From: Caryophanales bacterium UBA6448
Lineage (GTDB): Bacteria > Bacillota_I > Bacilli_A > RF39 > UBA660
Reading direction: 5' to 3'
NCBI GenBank assembly: GCA_002439555.1
Contig: DJOC01000002.1
Span: 1 to 7,987 of the forward strand
DNA length: 7,987 bases
Shown here one piece after another: positions 1 to 6,382 of the stretch. A program made the translations under genes and the position numbers. The notes beneath the pieces were generated by a model that saw only the letters and a program-made list of their open reading frames with translations, had not been told where the DNA came from and ran no database searches. Numbering within the stretch: position 1 is the stretch's first letter; every line of letters begins with the position of its first letter.

Positions 1-14
1 TTAGTATGATTTAT

Positions 15-43
15 TTGAAAAAAATATATAATAATTTTATTAC
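15..43 (+). promoter_or_regulatory. Candidate promoter of the radical SAM operon
   Basis: TTGAAA (15-20) matches five of six -35 consensus bases and is followed after 17 bp by TATTAC (38-43), which matches four of six -10 bases. Transcription from it would start near 50 and leave a leader of about 135 nt containing both hairpins. A perfect TATAAT at 27-32 has no acceptable -35 partner. In such AT-rich DNA matches of this kind arise by chance, so the call is weak. Confidence 0.25.
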
Positions 44-94
44 ATTTTTTAAACAAGATATCGTTATTTATTTTTCTTTTGCTTTCTTTAGTAT

Positions 95-166
95 GAGATA
101 AGTTTGTTTGCGAATACTTGCTTCAATAACATTCTTATCTTTTTTTGTATAAGTGTTATTGAGAGC
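95..166 (+). promoter_or_regulatory. Possible leader attenuator: terminator-like hairpin against a competing hairpin
   Basis: AGATAAG (96-102) pairs perfectly with CTTATCT (134-140), and a run of T (140-146) follows directly, as in an intrinsic terminator, although the loop is long (31 nt). The same CTTAT (134-138) can instead pair with ATAAG (149-153). That pairing sits inside a second helix formed by CTTCAATAAC (121-130) with GTTATTGAGAG (155-165); it has one wobble and one bulge, with G120-C166 able to close it. The two structures exclude each other, which is the logic of an attenuator. The stems are AU-rich and weak, and no ligand-binding core or leader peptide is recognised. Confidence 0.3.
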
Positions 167-184
167 AAATTAGAAGGAGGTTTT

Positions 185-1086
185 ATGATTAAAGAAACAA
201 ATGCAAAAGTCTACTATGATACTGAAAGAGATTGTTATAATCTTAAATTAAGTGCACCATTATCTGTATGTTGGCAGATAACAACAAAATGCAATTTACA
301 TTGCAAATATTGCATATCTAGTTCTGATGTGAATGGTAAATATGGTATGGATACGGAAACTGCAAAGTCATTTATTAATCATCTTGGTAAAATTGGAGTT
401 AACAGATTAGATTTTACTGGAGGTGAACCATTAACTAGAAATGATTTGGGGAGCTTATAGATTGTGCGAAAAAAAACAATATTAACACTATCGTAACAAC
501 AAATACATTATTATTAAATAATAAAAATATTGAATTTTTGAAAAAAGCTGATTTAGTTCAGATTAGTGTTGATGGGCCAGAAAATATTCATAATTTTCAA
601 CGTCAGGGAAATGTTTACTCTAAAACTATTGAAAATATTATAAGGCTAAAAAATGAAGGATGTAAAATTAGGCTAAATAGTTTTATTTTTAATTCAAATA
701 AGGAATATGTGGATTATTTAATGAATTTGTCAAATAAGTTAGGTGTTTTTTCACATTTATTTATTATGTTTACTCCACAAGGTAGAGGTAGAACATACGA
801 AAATGAAATAATCAATGATACAGAAATTGAAAAAATAAAGCAAAGTATTGAGAAAACTCGAGTATCAGAAAATAGAAATATAAGATTGTATGATTATAAT
901 GAATATATGCATTCATGTGTTTTAATTACTCCTGAAGGTAATATGATTTCACAAGGTTTTTATGAGGAAGATTCCATTCTTGTAGGCAATGTTTTAGAAA
1001 CACCTATAGAAGAATTATTTCAAGATAATAATTTTGATCATCCAACACATGTACTACATTATTTACAAAGGAGATTAAAAAAATGA
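185..1086 (+). pseudogene. Radical SAM enzyme gene interrupted by a -1 frameshift
   Basis: The start is ATG 185, four bases after AAGGAGG (174-180). The intact N-terminal part carries the radical SAM cluster motif C36-x3-C40-x2-C43 (CNLHCKYC) and the SAM-binding GGEP motif at residues 79-82. The zero frame stops at TAG 458-460 after only 91 residues. The homologous protein continues without loss in the -1 frame from about 448 (ELIDCAKKNNINTIVTTN, then an ISVDGP strand) to TGA 1084-1086. Restoring one base gives about 300 residues, a normal size for this superfamily. The C-terminal part (LITPEG, then VGNVLETPIEELF) resembles the end of PqqE/SPASM-type proteins, but it has a single cysteine, so I see no auxiliary cluster. 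The join is at TTTGGGG (445-451). It may be a mutation, a sequencing error or programmed slippage. If unrepaired, the product is inactive. Substrate unknown; its tail overlaps the next gene by ATGA. Confidence 0.8.
445..451 (+). other. TTTGGGG slippery-type heptamer at the frameshift point
   Basis: In the zero frame this reads T TTG GGG, which fits the X XXY YYZ pattern of -1 ribosomal frameshift sites. Slipping back one base there leads straight into the frame encoding the rest of the radical SAM enzyme and bypasses the TAG at 458-460. A plain deletion in a run of five G explains the sequence equally well: gat ttg ggg gag would restore the frame. Downstream there is only a weak 5-bp hairpin (461-465 with 476-480). 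Confidence 0.4.
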
Positions 1087-2045
1087 AAGAAAAATTAACT
1101 GATAATACCGTTATTTCAAATGGTATCATTAAAAATGACACTTTTTATCCTAAAAAAAATTTACCATCTGGTACATTAAGAATAGTACTTACAACTGGGT
1201 GTAATTTTAAATGTAAATATTGTTTTGCTGAAGGAGAAAGTGATAGGGAATTTAGAGTGTTAGACCTAAATAAGTTGAAAAAAGTTATTTTAGTAGGAAA
1301 AGAATTTGGGATTACAAATGTTAAATTAACTGGTGGTGAGCCTTTATTGTATCCACATCTTGAAGAGTTGTTAAGTTATCTTCGTGAAATAGGAATTAAT
1401 TATATCGATTTGACTACTAATGTTTCATTATTGGATGATAATAAGATTGAAATGTTAAACAAATATGGGGTTAATGCATTAACTTTTAGTTTAGATACGC
1501 TAAATAAAGAGAAGTTCGAGTATTTAAGCGGATATAATAATTTCAATTTGGTTAAGAGCAATATTTACAATGCTATATCAAAATTTAATGGTAATATTAG
1601 ATTAAATTGTATAGTTTTTGACTATAAATTTAATCTAAATGATTACAATGATATAATAAATTTTTGTAAAACAAATAATTTAGGTTTAAGGTTAGTTGAA
1701 CCATCAAAAGTTGAAGGATTTCCAATTACTTACACAAAAAATGAATTTGAAAAATACATTACTTATTTAAAACAACAAGCAAATAAAATTTTACTTTCTG
1801 ATTGCCAATCTGTTGAATATTTATTTTTTGAAAATTGGTATTTAACAATAATGCATAGTTTATGCGATAACAAATTATGTTCATCATGCAAAGAATATAT
1901 GTATATGAGAGTTTCTTCGAAGTTCAATTTAAAACCATGCTTGTCAAGAACTGATACAGAGGTAAATATAGATTTTAGTTCTGATTTAGGAATACGAAAT
2001 AGTTATATAGAAGCGATAAATAATATGGGAATTGGATTAAAATAA
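1083..2045 (+). CDS. MoaA-like radical SAM protein with a C-terminal second-cluster motif
   Basis: This 320-residue radical SAM enzyme would cleave S-adenosylmethionine to start a radical reaction in the cytoplasm; the substrate is unknown. The 4Fe-4S motif is C40-x3-C44-x2-C47 (CNFKCKYC) and GGEP follows in the LTGGEPLLYPHL segment. SLDTL matches the MoaA/NirJ-type core. Near the C-terminus four cysteines (C261, C266, C269, C286) lie in a context ending NLKPCL, like the second cluster of MoaA, but the spacing is CX2CX16C and not the usual CX2CX13C. The gene uses AAAGGAG at 1067-1073, nine bases before its ATG. That ATG overlaps the previous stop as ATGA, and the gene ends in TAATG shared with the next. 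I see no other molybdopterin genes, so a true MoaA role is unlikely; a twitch- or SPASM-type modifying enzyme fits better. Confidence 0.85.
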   Translation: MKEKLTDNTVISNGIIKNDTFYPKKNLPSGTLRIVLTTGCNFKCKYCFAEGESDREFRVLDLNKLKKVILVGKEFGITNVKLTGGEPLLYPHLEELLSYLREIGINYIDLTTNVSLLDDNKIEMLNKYGVNALTFSLDTLNKEKFEYLSGYNNFNLVKSNIYNAISKFNGNIRLNCIVFDYKFNLNDYNDIINFCKTNNLGLRLVEPSKVEGFPITYTKNEFEKYITYLKQQANKILLSDCQSVEYLFFENWYLTIMHSLCDNKLCSSCKEYMYMRVSSKFNLKPCLSRTDTEVNIDFSSDLGIRNSYIEAINNMGIGLK

Positions 2046-2620
2046 TGAATAAAATCACTGGAATTAAAACATTAGAATATCTAGGATTACAAACGGTTGA
2101 ATTAATCTCTGCACAGCAATTATTTTCTCCTACATATGTTATTAATCAAGGAATAAGTGCAAGATTGTCTTCTAAAAATGACAATAGTATAGATGTTTTT
2201 TTACCATCAATTCATAATTGTACTTCTAAAATAATTTTAAAAAGTTTTTATGAGAAGTATAATTCTTATTATGATGTTTTTTTTCACGAAACTGTTGTTC
2301 CTGTAGTTATTGGAACTGTTTCAAAATATGAACTTCTCGGTCAAAAATATTTTATAATAGAAACATATAAAGATTTTGTTAATAGAAAAAATGGTATTGT
2401 TGAAAATCGTTATATTTTTAATTATTTTAATGTAAATACTAATTATAATTCTAAATTAGCTAAAAAAATTTATGATGAGGTTAAAAATCTTCCATTTGAA
2501 TCGTTTGATATTGAATTTGTAATAGAAGACGGTGATGTTTTATATACTGACTTTTATTCCAATGATTTTTTAAAAGTAGATTTATTAGAAAGTGTTGAAA
2601 ATTCAAACAAATTATATTAA
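2045..2620 (+). CDS. Small protein resembling the ATP-grasp domain of PEP synthase/PPDK
   Basis: This 191-residue protein is not confidently recognised. Read by eye, its order of elements follows the ATP-binding half of phosphoenolpyruvate synthase and pyruvate phosphate dikinase. GISARLSS (about 36-43) sits where those enzymes have their RSS motif. FFHETVVPVVIGTVSKY corresponds to the strand with a glycine before GV-type residues. FDIEFVIEDGDVLYTDFYS near the end resembles the metal-binding DIE...DGxLY segment. The domain is only about half to two thirds of the usual size and has no phosphohistidine or catalytic partner domain. It has no signal peptide or membrane segment. The start shares one base with the preceding stop (TAATG) and the ribosome binding site is poor, so translation probably depends on the upstream gene. 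In context it could activate a substrate with ATP. The family call is an inference. Confidence 0.5.
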   Translation: MNKITGIKTLEYLGLQTVELISAQQLFSPTYVINQGISARLSSKNDNSIDVFLPSIHNCTSKIILKSFYEKYNSYYDVFFHETVVPVVIGTVSKYELLGQKYFIIETYKDFVNRKNGIVENRYIFNYFNVNTNYNSKLAKKIYDEVKNLPFESFDIEFVIEDGDVLYTDFYSNDFLKVDLLESVENSNKLY

Positions 2621-2643
2621 AATACTTTTAAAGGAGTTAAAAA

Positions 2644-3954
2644 ATGAAAGTATCAAGAATTGGATTAATATCAAAAAAAATAACTAATATAGATGAAATG
2701 CTTCCAGTTCAAGACATATTATTACAAACTGGGCAAATTATGCAATTTGGAAGTGGTATTTATGCTTATGGTCATATTCCGTATTTAGTTAAAAAAAATA
2801 TTGAGATGGTAATTAGTAAAACTTTAACAAAATATGGATGTAGTGAGTTGTCTTTACCTATATTGCAGCCTGAAAATATATGGGAAAAATCCGGAAGATT
2901 AGATAAGTATGTTGAGGATGGGGTAATGTTTAGAACTTTAACTGAAAAAGGAAATTACTGTTTAGCACCAACTGCTGAAGAAGCAATAGTTACTTATGCT
3001 TCATCAAGACTTAAAACATATAAAGATTTACCCGTAACATATTTTCAAATAGGACCAAAATTTAGAAATGAGATTCGCACAAGAGGCTATTTATTAAGAG
3101 GAAAGTCTTTTGATATGATGGATGCATATAGTTTTGGAAGAAATCAAGAAGATTTAGATTTAGAATATGAAAATATGAAAAAAGCATATATTGATATATT
3201 TACACAATTAGGTTTAAATACACAACCAGTAGGAGCTGATAGTGGAAATATAGGTGGAAATAAATCTGAAGAATTTATGTGTATATCACCAATCGGCGAA
3301 GATAATGTATTATTTGATAAAGATACTGGAATAGCAATAAACTCGGAACTTTTGGAAAGGGAAGATGCAAAAGATTACTTAAATGAAGTATATGGAATTA
3401 AAAATATAGATAATTTAGTTTCTACTAAAGCAGTTGAACTTGGTCATATATTTCAACTTGGAAATAAATATTCAAAGTCAATGTCAGCGTCATTTGTGAA
3501 TTGCGAAGATAAATTAGAAAATTATGTTATGGGATGTTACGGTATAGGCGTAAGTCGTACATTAGCAATGATTTATGAAAATAGTGTGATAAAAAATGAT
3601 GCCGGCAAAGTTGATGGTTTTGCTCTTCCACTTAATTTGTCACCATATATACTTGAAATAATTCCTAAAATCGATGATGAAGAGAAAAATGCAGTTGCAA
3701 ATAAAGTATATGAAAATTTGCTTAATAAAGATATACAATTATTACTTGATGATAGAAATAATATTTCTATTGGTGCAAAAATTAAAGATAGTAAAATTAT
3801 GGGAATACCTTATGTTGTTGTATTCGGTAATTCATTAAATGAAGGAAAAGTTTCAATTGAAAACAATAAAACTGGTATTAAAACTGATGTTCCAATTGAT
3901 AAATTTGAGGAGTATGTTGAAAGATTAAACTCTAATAAAAATTGTAAATTTTAA
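2644..3954 (+). CDS. Prolyl-tRNA synthetase homologue lacking the insertion (editing) domain
   Basis: This class II aminoacyl-tRNA synthetase of bacterial ProRS type has 436 residues against about 570 for the common form. Motif 1 lies near residues 45-75 (LSLPILQP). The substrate loop is TAEE (110-113). Motif 2 runs 140-164: it begins FRNE and ends DAYSF. Motif 3 is GIGVSR (300-305). A complete C-terminal anticodon-binding domain follows (LLDDRN, IMGIPYVVVFG). About 180 residues between motifs 2 and 3, the YbaK-like editing domain, are replaced by roughly 28 residues (239-266). Motif 2 departs from the near-invariant RPRFG and REF pattern: T146, G148, Y149, K154, S155 and M159. T110, E112, R141, D160 and Y162 are kept, so proline or a proline-like amino acid remains plausible. 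AAAGGAG (2630-2636) precedes the ATG. It may be the housekeeping ProRS of a lineage with a short enzyme, or a paralogue serving the radical SAM pathway. Confidence 0.85.
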   Translation: MKVSRIGLISKKITNIDEMLPVQDILLQTGQIMQFGSGIYAYGHIPYLVKKNIEMVISKTLTKYGCSELSLPILQPENIWEKSGRLDKYVEDGVMFRTLTEKGNYCLAPTAEEAIVTYASSRLKTYKDLPVTYFQIGPKFRNEIRTRGYLLRGKSFDMMDAYSFGRNQEDLDLEYENMKKAYIDIFTQLGLNTQPVGADSGNIGGNKSEEFMCISPIGEDNVLFDKDTGIAINSELLEREDAKDYLNEVYGIKNIDNLVSTKAVELGHIFQLGNKYSKSMSASFVNCEDKLENYVMGCYGIGVSRTLAMIYENSVIKNDAGKVDGFALPLNLSPYILEIIPKIDDEEKNAVANKVYENLLNKDIQLLLDDRNNISIGAKIKDSKIMGIPYVVVFGNSLNEGKVSIENNKTGIKTDVPIDKFEEYVERLNSNKNCKF

Positions 3955-3967
3955 TCAAAAAAAATAT

Positions 3968-3995
3968 TTAACTTTTTAAAACAAAGTGTTATAAT
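3968..3995 (+). promoter_or_regulatory. Promoter of the riboswitch-metK transcript (extended -10)
   Basis: TTAACT (3968-3973) is followed after 16 bp by a perfect TATAAT (3990-3995), preceded by TG at 3987-3988 as in extended -10 promoters. Transcription would begin near 4002, just before the first riboswitch helix, which supports the call. No clear terminator separates it from the upstream synthetase gene, so some readthrough into the riboswitch is possible. Confidence 0.8.
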
Positions 3996-4003
3996 TTAAT
4001 TAC

Positions 4004-4087
4004 ATCTTATAAAGAGTGATGGAGGGACTAGCCCGTTGAAGTCACACCAACCTATTAAATTAGGTGGTAATGCTAGATCTATAAGAT
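4004..4087 (+). promoter_or_regulatory. SAM-I (S-box) riboswitch aptamer
   Basis: This RNA element binds S-adenosylmethionine and switches off the downstream gene when SAM is plentiful. Helix P1 is exact: ATCTTAT (4004-4010) with ATAAGAT (4081-4087). The conserved core is clear: AAAGAG, then TGGAGGGACTAGCCCGTTGAA (4020-4040) and CCAACCT (4047-4053). P2 pairs GTGA (4016-4019) with TCAC (4042-4045), GGG (4024-4026) pairs with CCC (4032-4034), and P3 pairs ACCTA (4050-4054) with TAGGT (4061-4065). GGTAATGCTAGATC completes the 3' part. It lies directly upstream of metK, the classic target of this class. Confidence 0.95.
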
Positions 4088-4129
4088 AACTTTATCATTC
4101 AAGATATTGTTATCTTGGATGTTTTTTTT
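4083..4129 (+). terminator. Riboswitch expression platform: terminator and antiterminator
   Basis: The terminator stem pairs CATTCAAGATA (4096-4106) with TATCTTGGATG (4111-4121), 11 pairs with one G-U, around loop TTGT, and is followed by eight T (4122-4129). The antiterminator pairs AAGATAAC (4083-4090) with GTTATCTT (4109-4116), eight perfect pairs. It uses the 3' strand of P1 and the 3' strand of the terminator. SAM-stabilised P1 therefore blocks the antiterminator and stops transcription; without SAM, metK is transcribed. Confidence 0.93.
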
Positions 4130-4190
4130 ATGAAAGGAGGCAAGTTTTATTAAGCATTTTCTTTTAAGATGAAAAAGAAAAGGAGTATAA

Positions 4191-5213
4191 ATGAAAATTT
4201 TTAGTAATGAAATAGTATTTCGTGGTCATCCAGATAAAGTATGTGACCAAATTAGTGATGCACTTTTAGATGCGTATTTAAGTGGAGATAAATCCTCACG
4301 ATGTGGAATTGAAGTAATGGGCGGAAAAGGTAAAATATTTGTAACCGGTGAAGTTACAAGTAGTGCAAAAGTAAATGTTCCAAGTATAGTAAAAAGAGTT
4401 TTAAATGATGTGGGCTATGATGAAAATTATGAGATAATTAATAATCTTGGAGTTCAAAGTATTGATATAGCACTTGGAACAAACGATAAAGTTCACGGTG
4501 CTGGTGATAATGGTATGATGTTTGGTTATGCTTGCCGTGATACAAAGGAGTATCTTCCTACCTCTATGGTAATACTTCAGAAACTTTCTATGACCTATGA
4601 TGAACTTAGAAAAAAAGATAAAAGATTTTTACCAGATGGTAAAGCTCAAATTACAGGTTATTATGAAAATAATAAATTAGTTAAAATAAAAGATTTTGTA
4701 ATTTGTTATCAAAATACTGAAGAAGAAAGAGATAAAACAGATAAAATATTAATTGATATTTGTAAAAGTATTTGTAATGAATACAGCATTGAAGTTGAAA
4801 AATTCATTTTAAACCCAACGGGTAAATTTTTAATAGGTGGTTTTACTGGCGATGCTGGTCTTACAGGAAGAAAGATTGTAGTGGATTCTTATCAGGGCTT
4901 TGCTCCAGTAGGCGGAGGTGCATTTTCTGGTAAAGATCCAAGTAAAGTTGATAGGTCTGGTGCCTATATGGCAAGAGTTATTGCAAAAGATATTTTAAAA
5001 AATAATGATAATTTAGAATATGTTCTTGTTCAACTTTCTTATGCTATTGGTCTTAAAAATCCCCTTGCAATATATATTACTTCCGATATTGGTGATTTAT
5101 CAGTACCTGATGATTTATATGAAAAATGCTCTGTTCAAAATATTATAAATTCACTAGATTTATTAAATGAAAAATATGAAAAAAGAGCAATGTTTGGTCA
5201 TTTTAAAGATTGA
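4191..5213 (+). CDS. metK: S-adenosylmethionine synthetase, short divergent form
   Basis: This cytoplasmic enzyme makes SAM from methionine and ATP. Recognisable MetK signatures are GHPDK (12-16), the ATP-binding GAGDNGMMFGYA (103-114), NPTGKFLIGG with GDAGLTGRK, and the phosphate loop GGGAFSGKDPSKVDRS (241-256). The protein ends YEKRAMFGHFKD, just after the conserved YGHF position, so it lacks the usual tail. It has 340 residues where bacterial MetK usually has about 380-400. Other departures are FRGHPDK for SEGHPDK, N107 for the common Q, and APVGGG for ARHGGG or APHGGG. AAAGGAG (4179-4185) sits five bases before the ATG. The SAM-I riboswitch supports the function and gives feedback control. 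The reading frame is intact and the core motifs are complete, so it is probably active, but it is a divergent subfamily. Its cofactor product is used by the radical SAM enzymes upstream. Confidence 0.9.
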   Translation: MKIFSNEIVFRGHPDKVCDQISDALLDAYLSGDKSSRCGIEVMGGKGKIFVTGEVTSSAKVNVPSIVKRVLNDVGYDENYEIINNLGVQSIDIALGTNDKVHGAGDNGMMFGYACRDTKEYLPTSMVILQKLSMTYDELRKKDKRFLPDGKAQITGYYENNKLVKIKDFVICYQNTEEERDKTDKILIDICKSICNEYSIEVEKFILNPTGKFLIGGFTGDAGLTGRKIVVDSYQGFAPVGGGAFSGKDPSKVDRSGAYMARVIAKDILKNNDNLEYVLVQLSYAIGLKNPLAIYITSDIGDLSVPDDLYEKCSVQNIINSLDLLNEKYEKRAMFGHFKD

Positions 5214-5229
5214 TTTTTTTGAATACTAA

Positions 5230-5308
5230 TCAATTGCATCATCGTTCTTGTCAATTGCATCATTTTGTGGTATAATGATGCAATTGAAAGGGGAAGTGAT
5301 GCAATTGA
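5230..5308 (+). repeat. Four-copy symmetric operator array around the fic promoter
   Basis: TCAATTGCATCA occurs at 5230-5241 and 5251-5262. Its exact reverse complement TGATGCAATTGA occurs at 5276-5287 and 5297-5308. Copies within each pair start 21 bp apart (two helical turns), and the array has exact dyad symmetry centred on 5269. The second copy overlaps the -35 box, the third overlaps the -10 box and the likely start site, and the fourth covers the ATG of fic. A dimeric DNA-binding protein bound here would block transcription. The winged helix at the end of the Fic protein is the obvious candidate, by inference. Confidence 0.85.
5248..5276 (+). promoter_or_regulatory. fic promoter embedded in the operator array
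   Basis: TTGTCA (5248-5253), one base from consensus, is followed after 17 bp by a perfect TATAAT (5271-5276) with an upstream TG (5268-5269). The transcript should begin near 5283. That excludes the in-frame TTG 5248 and ATG 5275/5278 codons as starts and points to ATG 5299. Confidence 0.9.
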
Positions 5309-6357
5309 GAAATTTTAATTTATTGGAGGAGTATAATTCAATAATAAATAACAATAATATTATTAGTTTATTAATTAAAATCCACGAATATAAAGGTAAA
5401 CAGGAGTTCTTGCTAAATGCAAAGCAAGATACTTTAGACACACTTTTAAAAGTGGCAAAAATTCAAAGTACATCCTCTTCGAATAAAATTGAGGGAATAT
5501 ATACTTCAGATAAAAGAATGAATGAAATAGTTAACTTAAAAGTTGAACCTAAAAATAGAAATGAAGAAGAAATAGCAGGATATAGAGATGTGTTATCTCT
5601 TATACACGAAAATTATGAATTTATAGATGTCAATCCAAACACTATTTTACAGTTACATAAATATTTATATAAATATACTGGATATAATTATGGTGGAAAA
5701 TATAAAAATTCTCAAAATTATATTGAGGAAGTTAGTACAAATGGTGAAATAAAAACAAGATTTTTGCCTTTATCACCAATGGAAACTCCAATTGCAATTG
5801 AGTCCTTATGTAAAAATTATAATAAATTAATTAATAATGATGTTTGCGATTCAATTGTGTTAATCCCGATATTTATATTTGACTTTGTTTCTATTCATCC
5901 TTTTAATGATGGAAATGGTCGAATGAGTCGACTTTTATCATTATTACTTTTATACAAGGCTAATTATATTGTTGGAAAATATATTAGTATTGAAAAAATT
6001 ATTGAGGAAACAAAAGAAACATATTATGACACTTTAGAAAAAAGTTCCATAAATTGGAATAATAACAATAATGATTATTCTTATTTCGTAGAATATTATT
6101 TGGGCGTGATTTTAAATGCTTATAGAGAACTTGATAAAAGAGTAAATATTATTGATAACAAAAAAAATACCGCTTATGATAGAATTATAAAATTGTTTAT
6201 GGATAGTGTTATACCAATTGATAAATCTTTTATAATGAGTAATTGCCCTGATATAAGTGAAACAACGATAGAAAGGGTATTAAATAATCTTTTAAATGAA
6301 AAAAGAATTGAAAAAATTTCTGGTGGGAGATTTACAAAATACAAGTGGCTTAAATAA
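5299..6357 (+). CDS. Class II Fic protein (AMP-transferase) with C-terminal winged helix
   Basis: Fic enzymes transfer AMP from ATP to hydroxyl groups of target proteins and so change target activity. The catalytic motif HPFNDGNGRMSR is at residues 200-211, with H200 as the base and D204 for the metal. An N-terminal inhibitory helix motif, SxxxEG, is at S61-E65-G66 (SNKIEG). This defines the self-inhibited class II type, as in SoFic of Shewanella and human FICD. GKYKNSQNYI precedes the target-binding flap. The last 60 or so residues (about 290-352) form a probable winged helix, the SoFic-like architecture. I choose ATG 5299 (352 residues) because AAAGGGG (5287-5293) lies at proper spacing and the transcript begins near 5283. 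The fourth operator copy covers the start, suggesting autoregulation. The target is unknown. All catalytic residues are present, so the gene looks active. Confidence 0.92.
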   Translation: MQLRNFNLLEEYNSIINNNNIISLLIKIHEYKGKQEFLLNAKQDTLDTLLKVAKIQSTSSSNKIEGIYTSDKRMNEIVNLKVEPKNRNEEEIAGYRDVLSLIHENYEFIDVNPNTILQLHKYLYKYTGYNYGGKYKNSQNYIEEVSTNGEIKTRFLPLSPMETPIAIESLCKNYNKLINNDVCDSIVLIPIFIFDFVSIHPFNDGNGRMSRLLSLLLLYKANYIVGKYISIEKIIEETKETYYDTLEKSSINWNNNNNDYSYFVEYYLGVILNAYRELDKRVNIIDNKKNTAYDRIIKLFMDSVIPIDKSFIMSNCPDISETTIERVLNNLLNEKRIEKISGGRFTKYKWLK

Positions 6358-6382
6358 TTGGAACATTTAACAATTATAGATT

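Larger units (their letters stand above)
1..184 (+). other. AT-rich leader region before the radical SAM operon
   Basis: No convincing gene lies here. A short frame open from the window edge, with an ATG at 6, runs to a TAA at 99-101. It would encode about 31 residues rich in Phe, Ile, Tyr and Lys. It could be the tail of an upstream gene, but composition alone can produce this in such AT-rich DNA and there is no way to check its start. The rest holds a weak promoter candidate (15-43), two mutually exclusive hairpins (95-166) and the ribosome binding site AAGGAGG at 174-180. I saw no tRNA, T-box motif or known riboswitch core. Confidence 0.5.

Noticed and set aside
104..184. N-terminal extension of the first radical SAM protein from TTG 104
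   Set aside because: It overlaps the hairpin region, has no ribosome binding site, and AAGGAGG at 174-180 clearly serves ATG 185.
1..184. T-box leader for a tRNA synthetase operon
   Set aside because: The conserved T-box sequence and a specifier stem are absent.
461..480. Stimulatory hairpin for programmed frameshifting (ATTGT with ACAAT)
   Set aside because: Five weak AU-rich pairs with a ten-base loop are too little to support a frameshift signal. GGAGGTGA upstream (419-426) simply encodes the conserved GGE.
538..1086. Separate gene starting at TTG 538
   Set aside because: There is no ribosome binding site, and codons from 448 onward already continue the radical SAM protein, so this is the second half of the frameshifted gene.
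4130..4204. Tiny open frames between the riboswitch and metK (4130-4153 and 4169-4204)
   Set aside because: They have 7 and 11 codons, no suitably placed ribosome binding site of their own, and are expected by chance. The GGAGG at 4136-4140 has no start codon at proper distance.
5251..5287. The 13-bp inverted repeat as a terminator for metK
   Set aside because: No T run follows on either strand, and the promoter lies inside it. An operator fits better. No other metK terminator is clear; only a T run directly after the stop.
5226..5441. Minus-strand open frame opposite the start of fic
   Set aside because: It is antisense to the operator array and the Fic N-terminus, has no promoter or ribosome binding site, and shows only low-complexity composition.
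5789..5800. CAATTGCAATTG inside fic as a fifth operator site
   Set aside because: It matches only part of the 12-mer and lacks the TGATG or CATCA end; CAATTG alone is common in AT-rich DNA.
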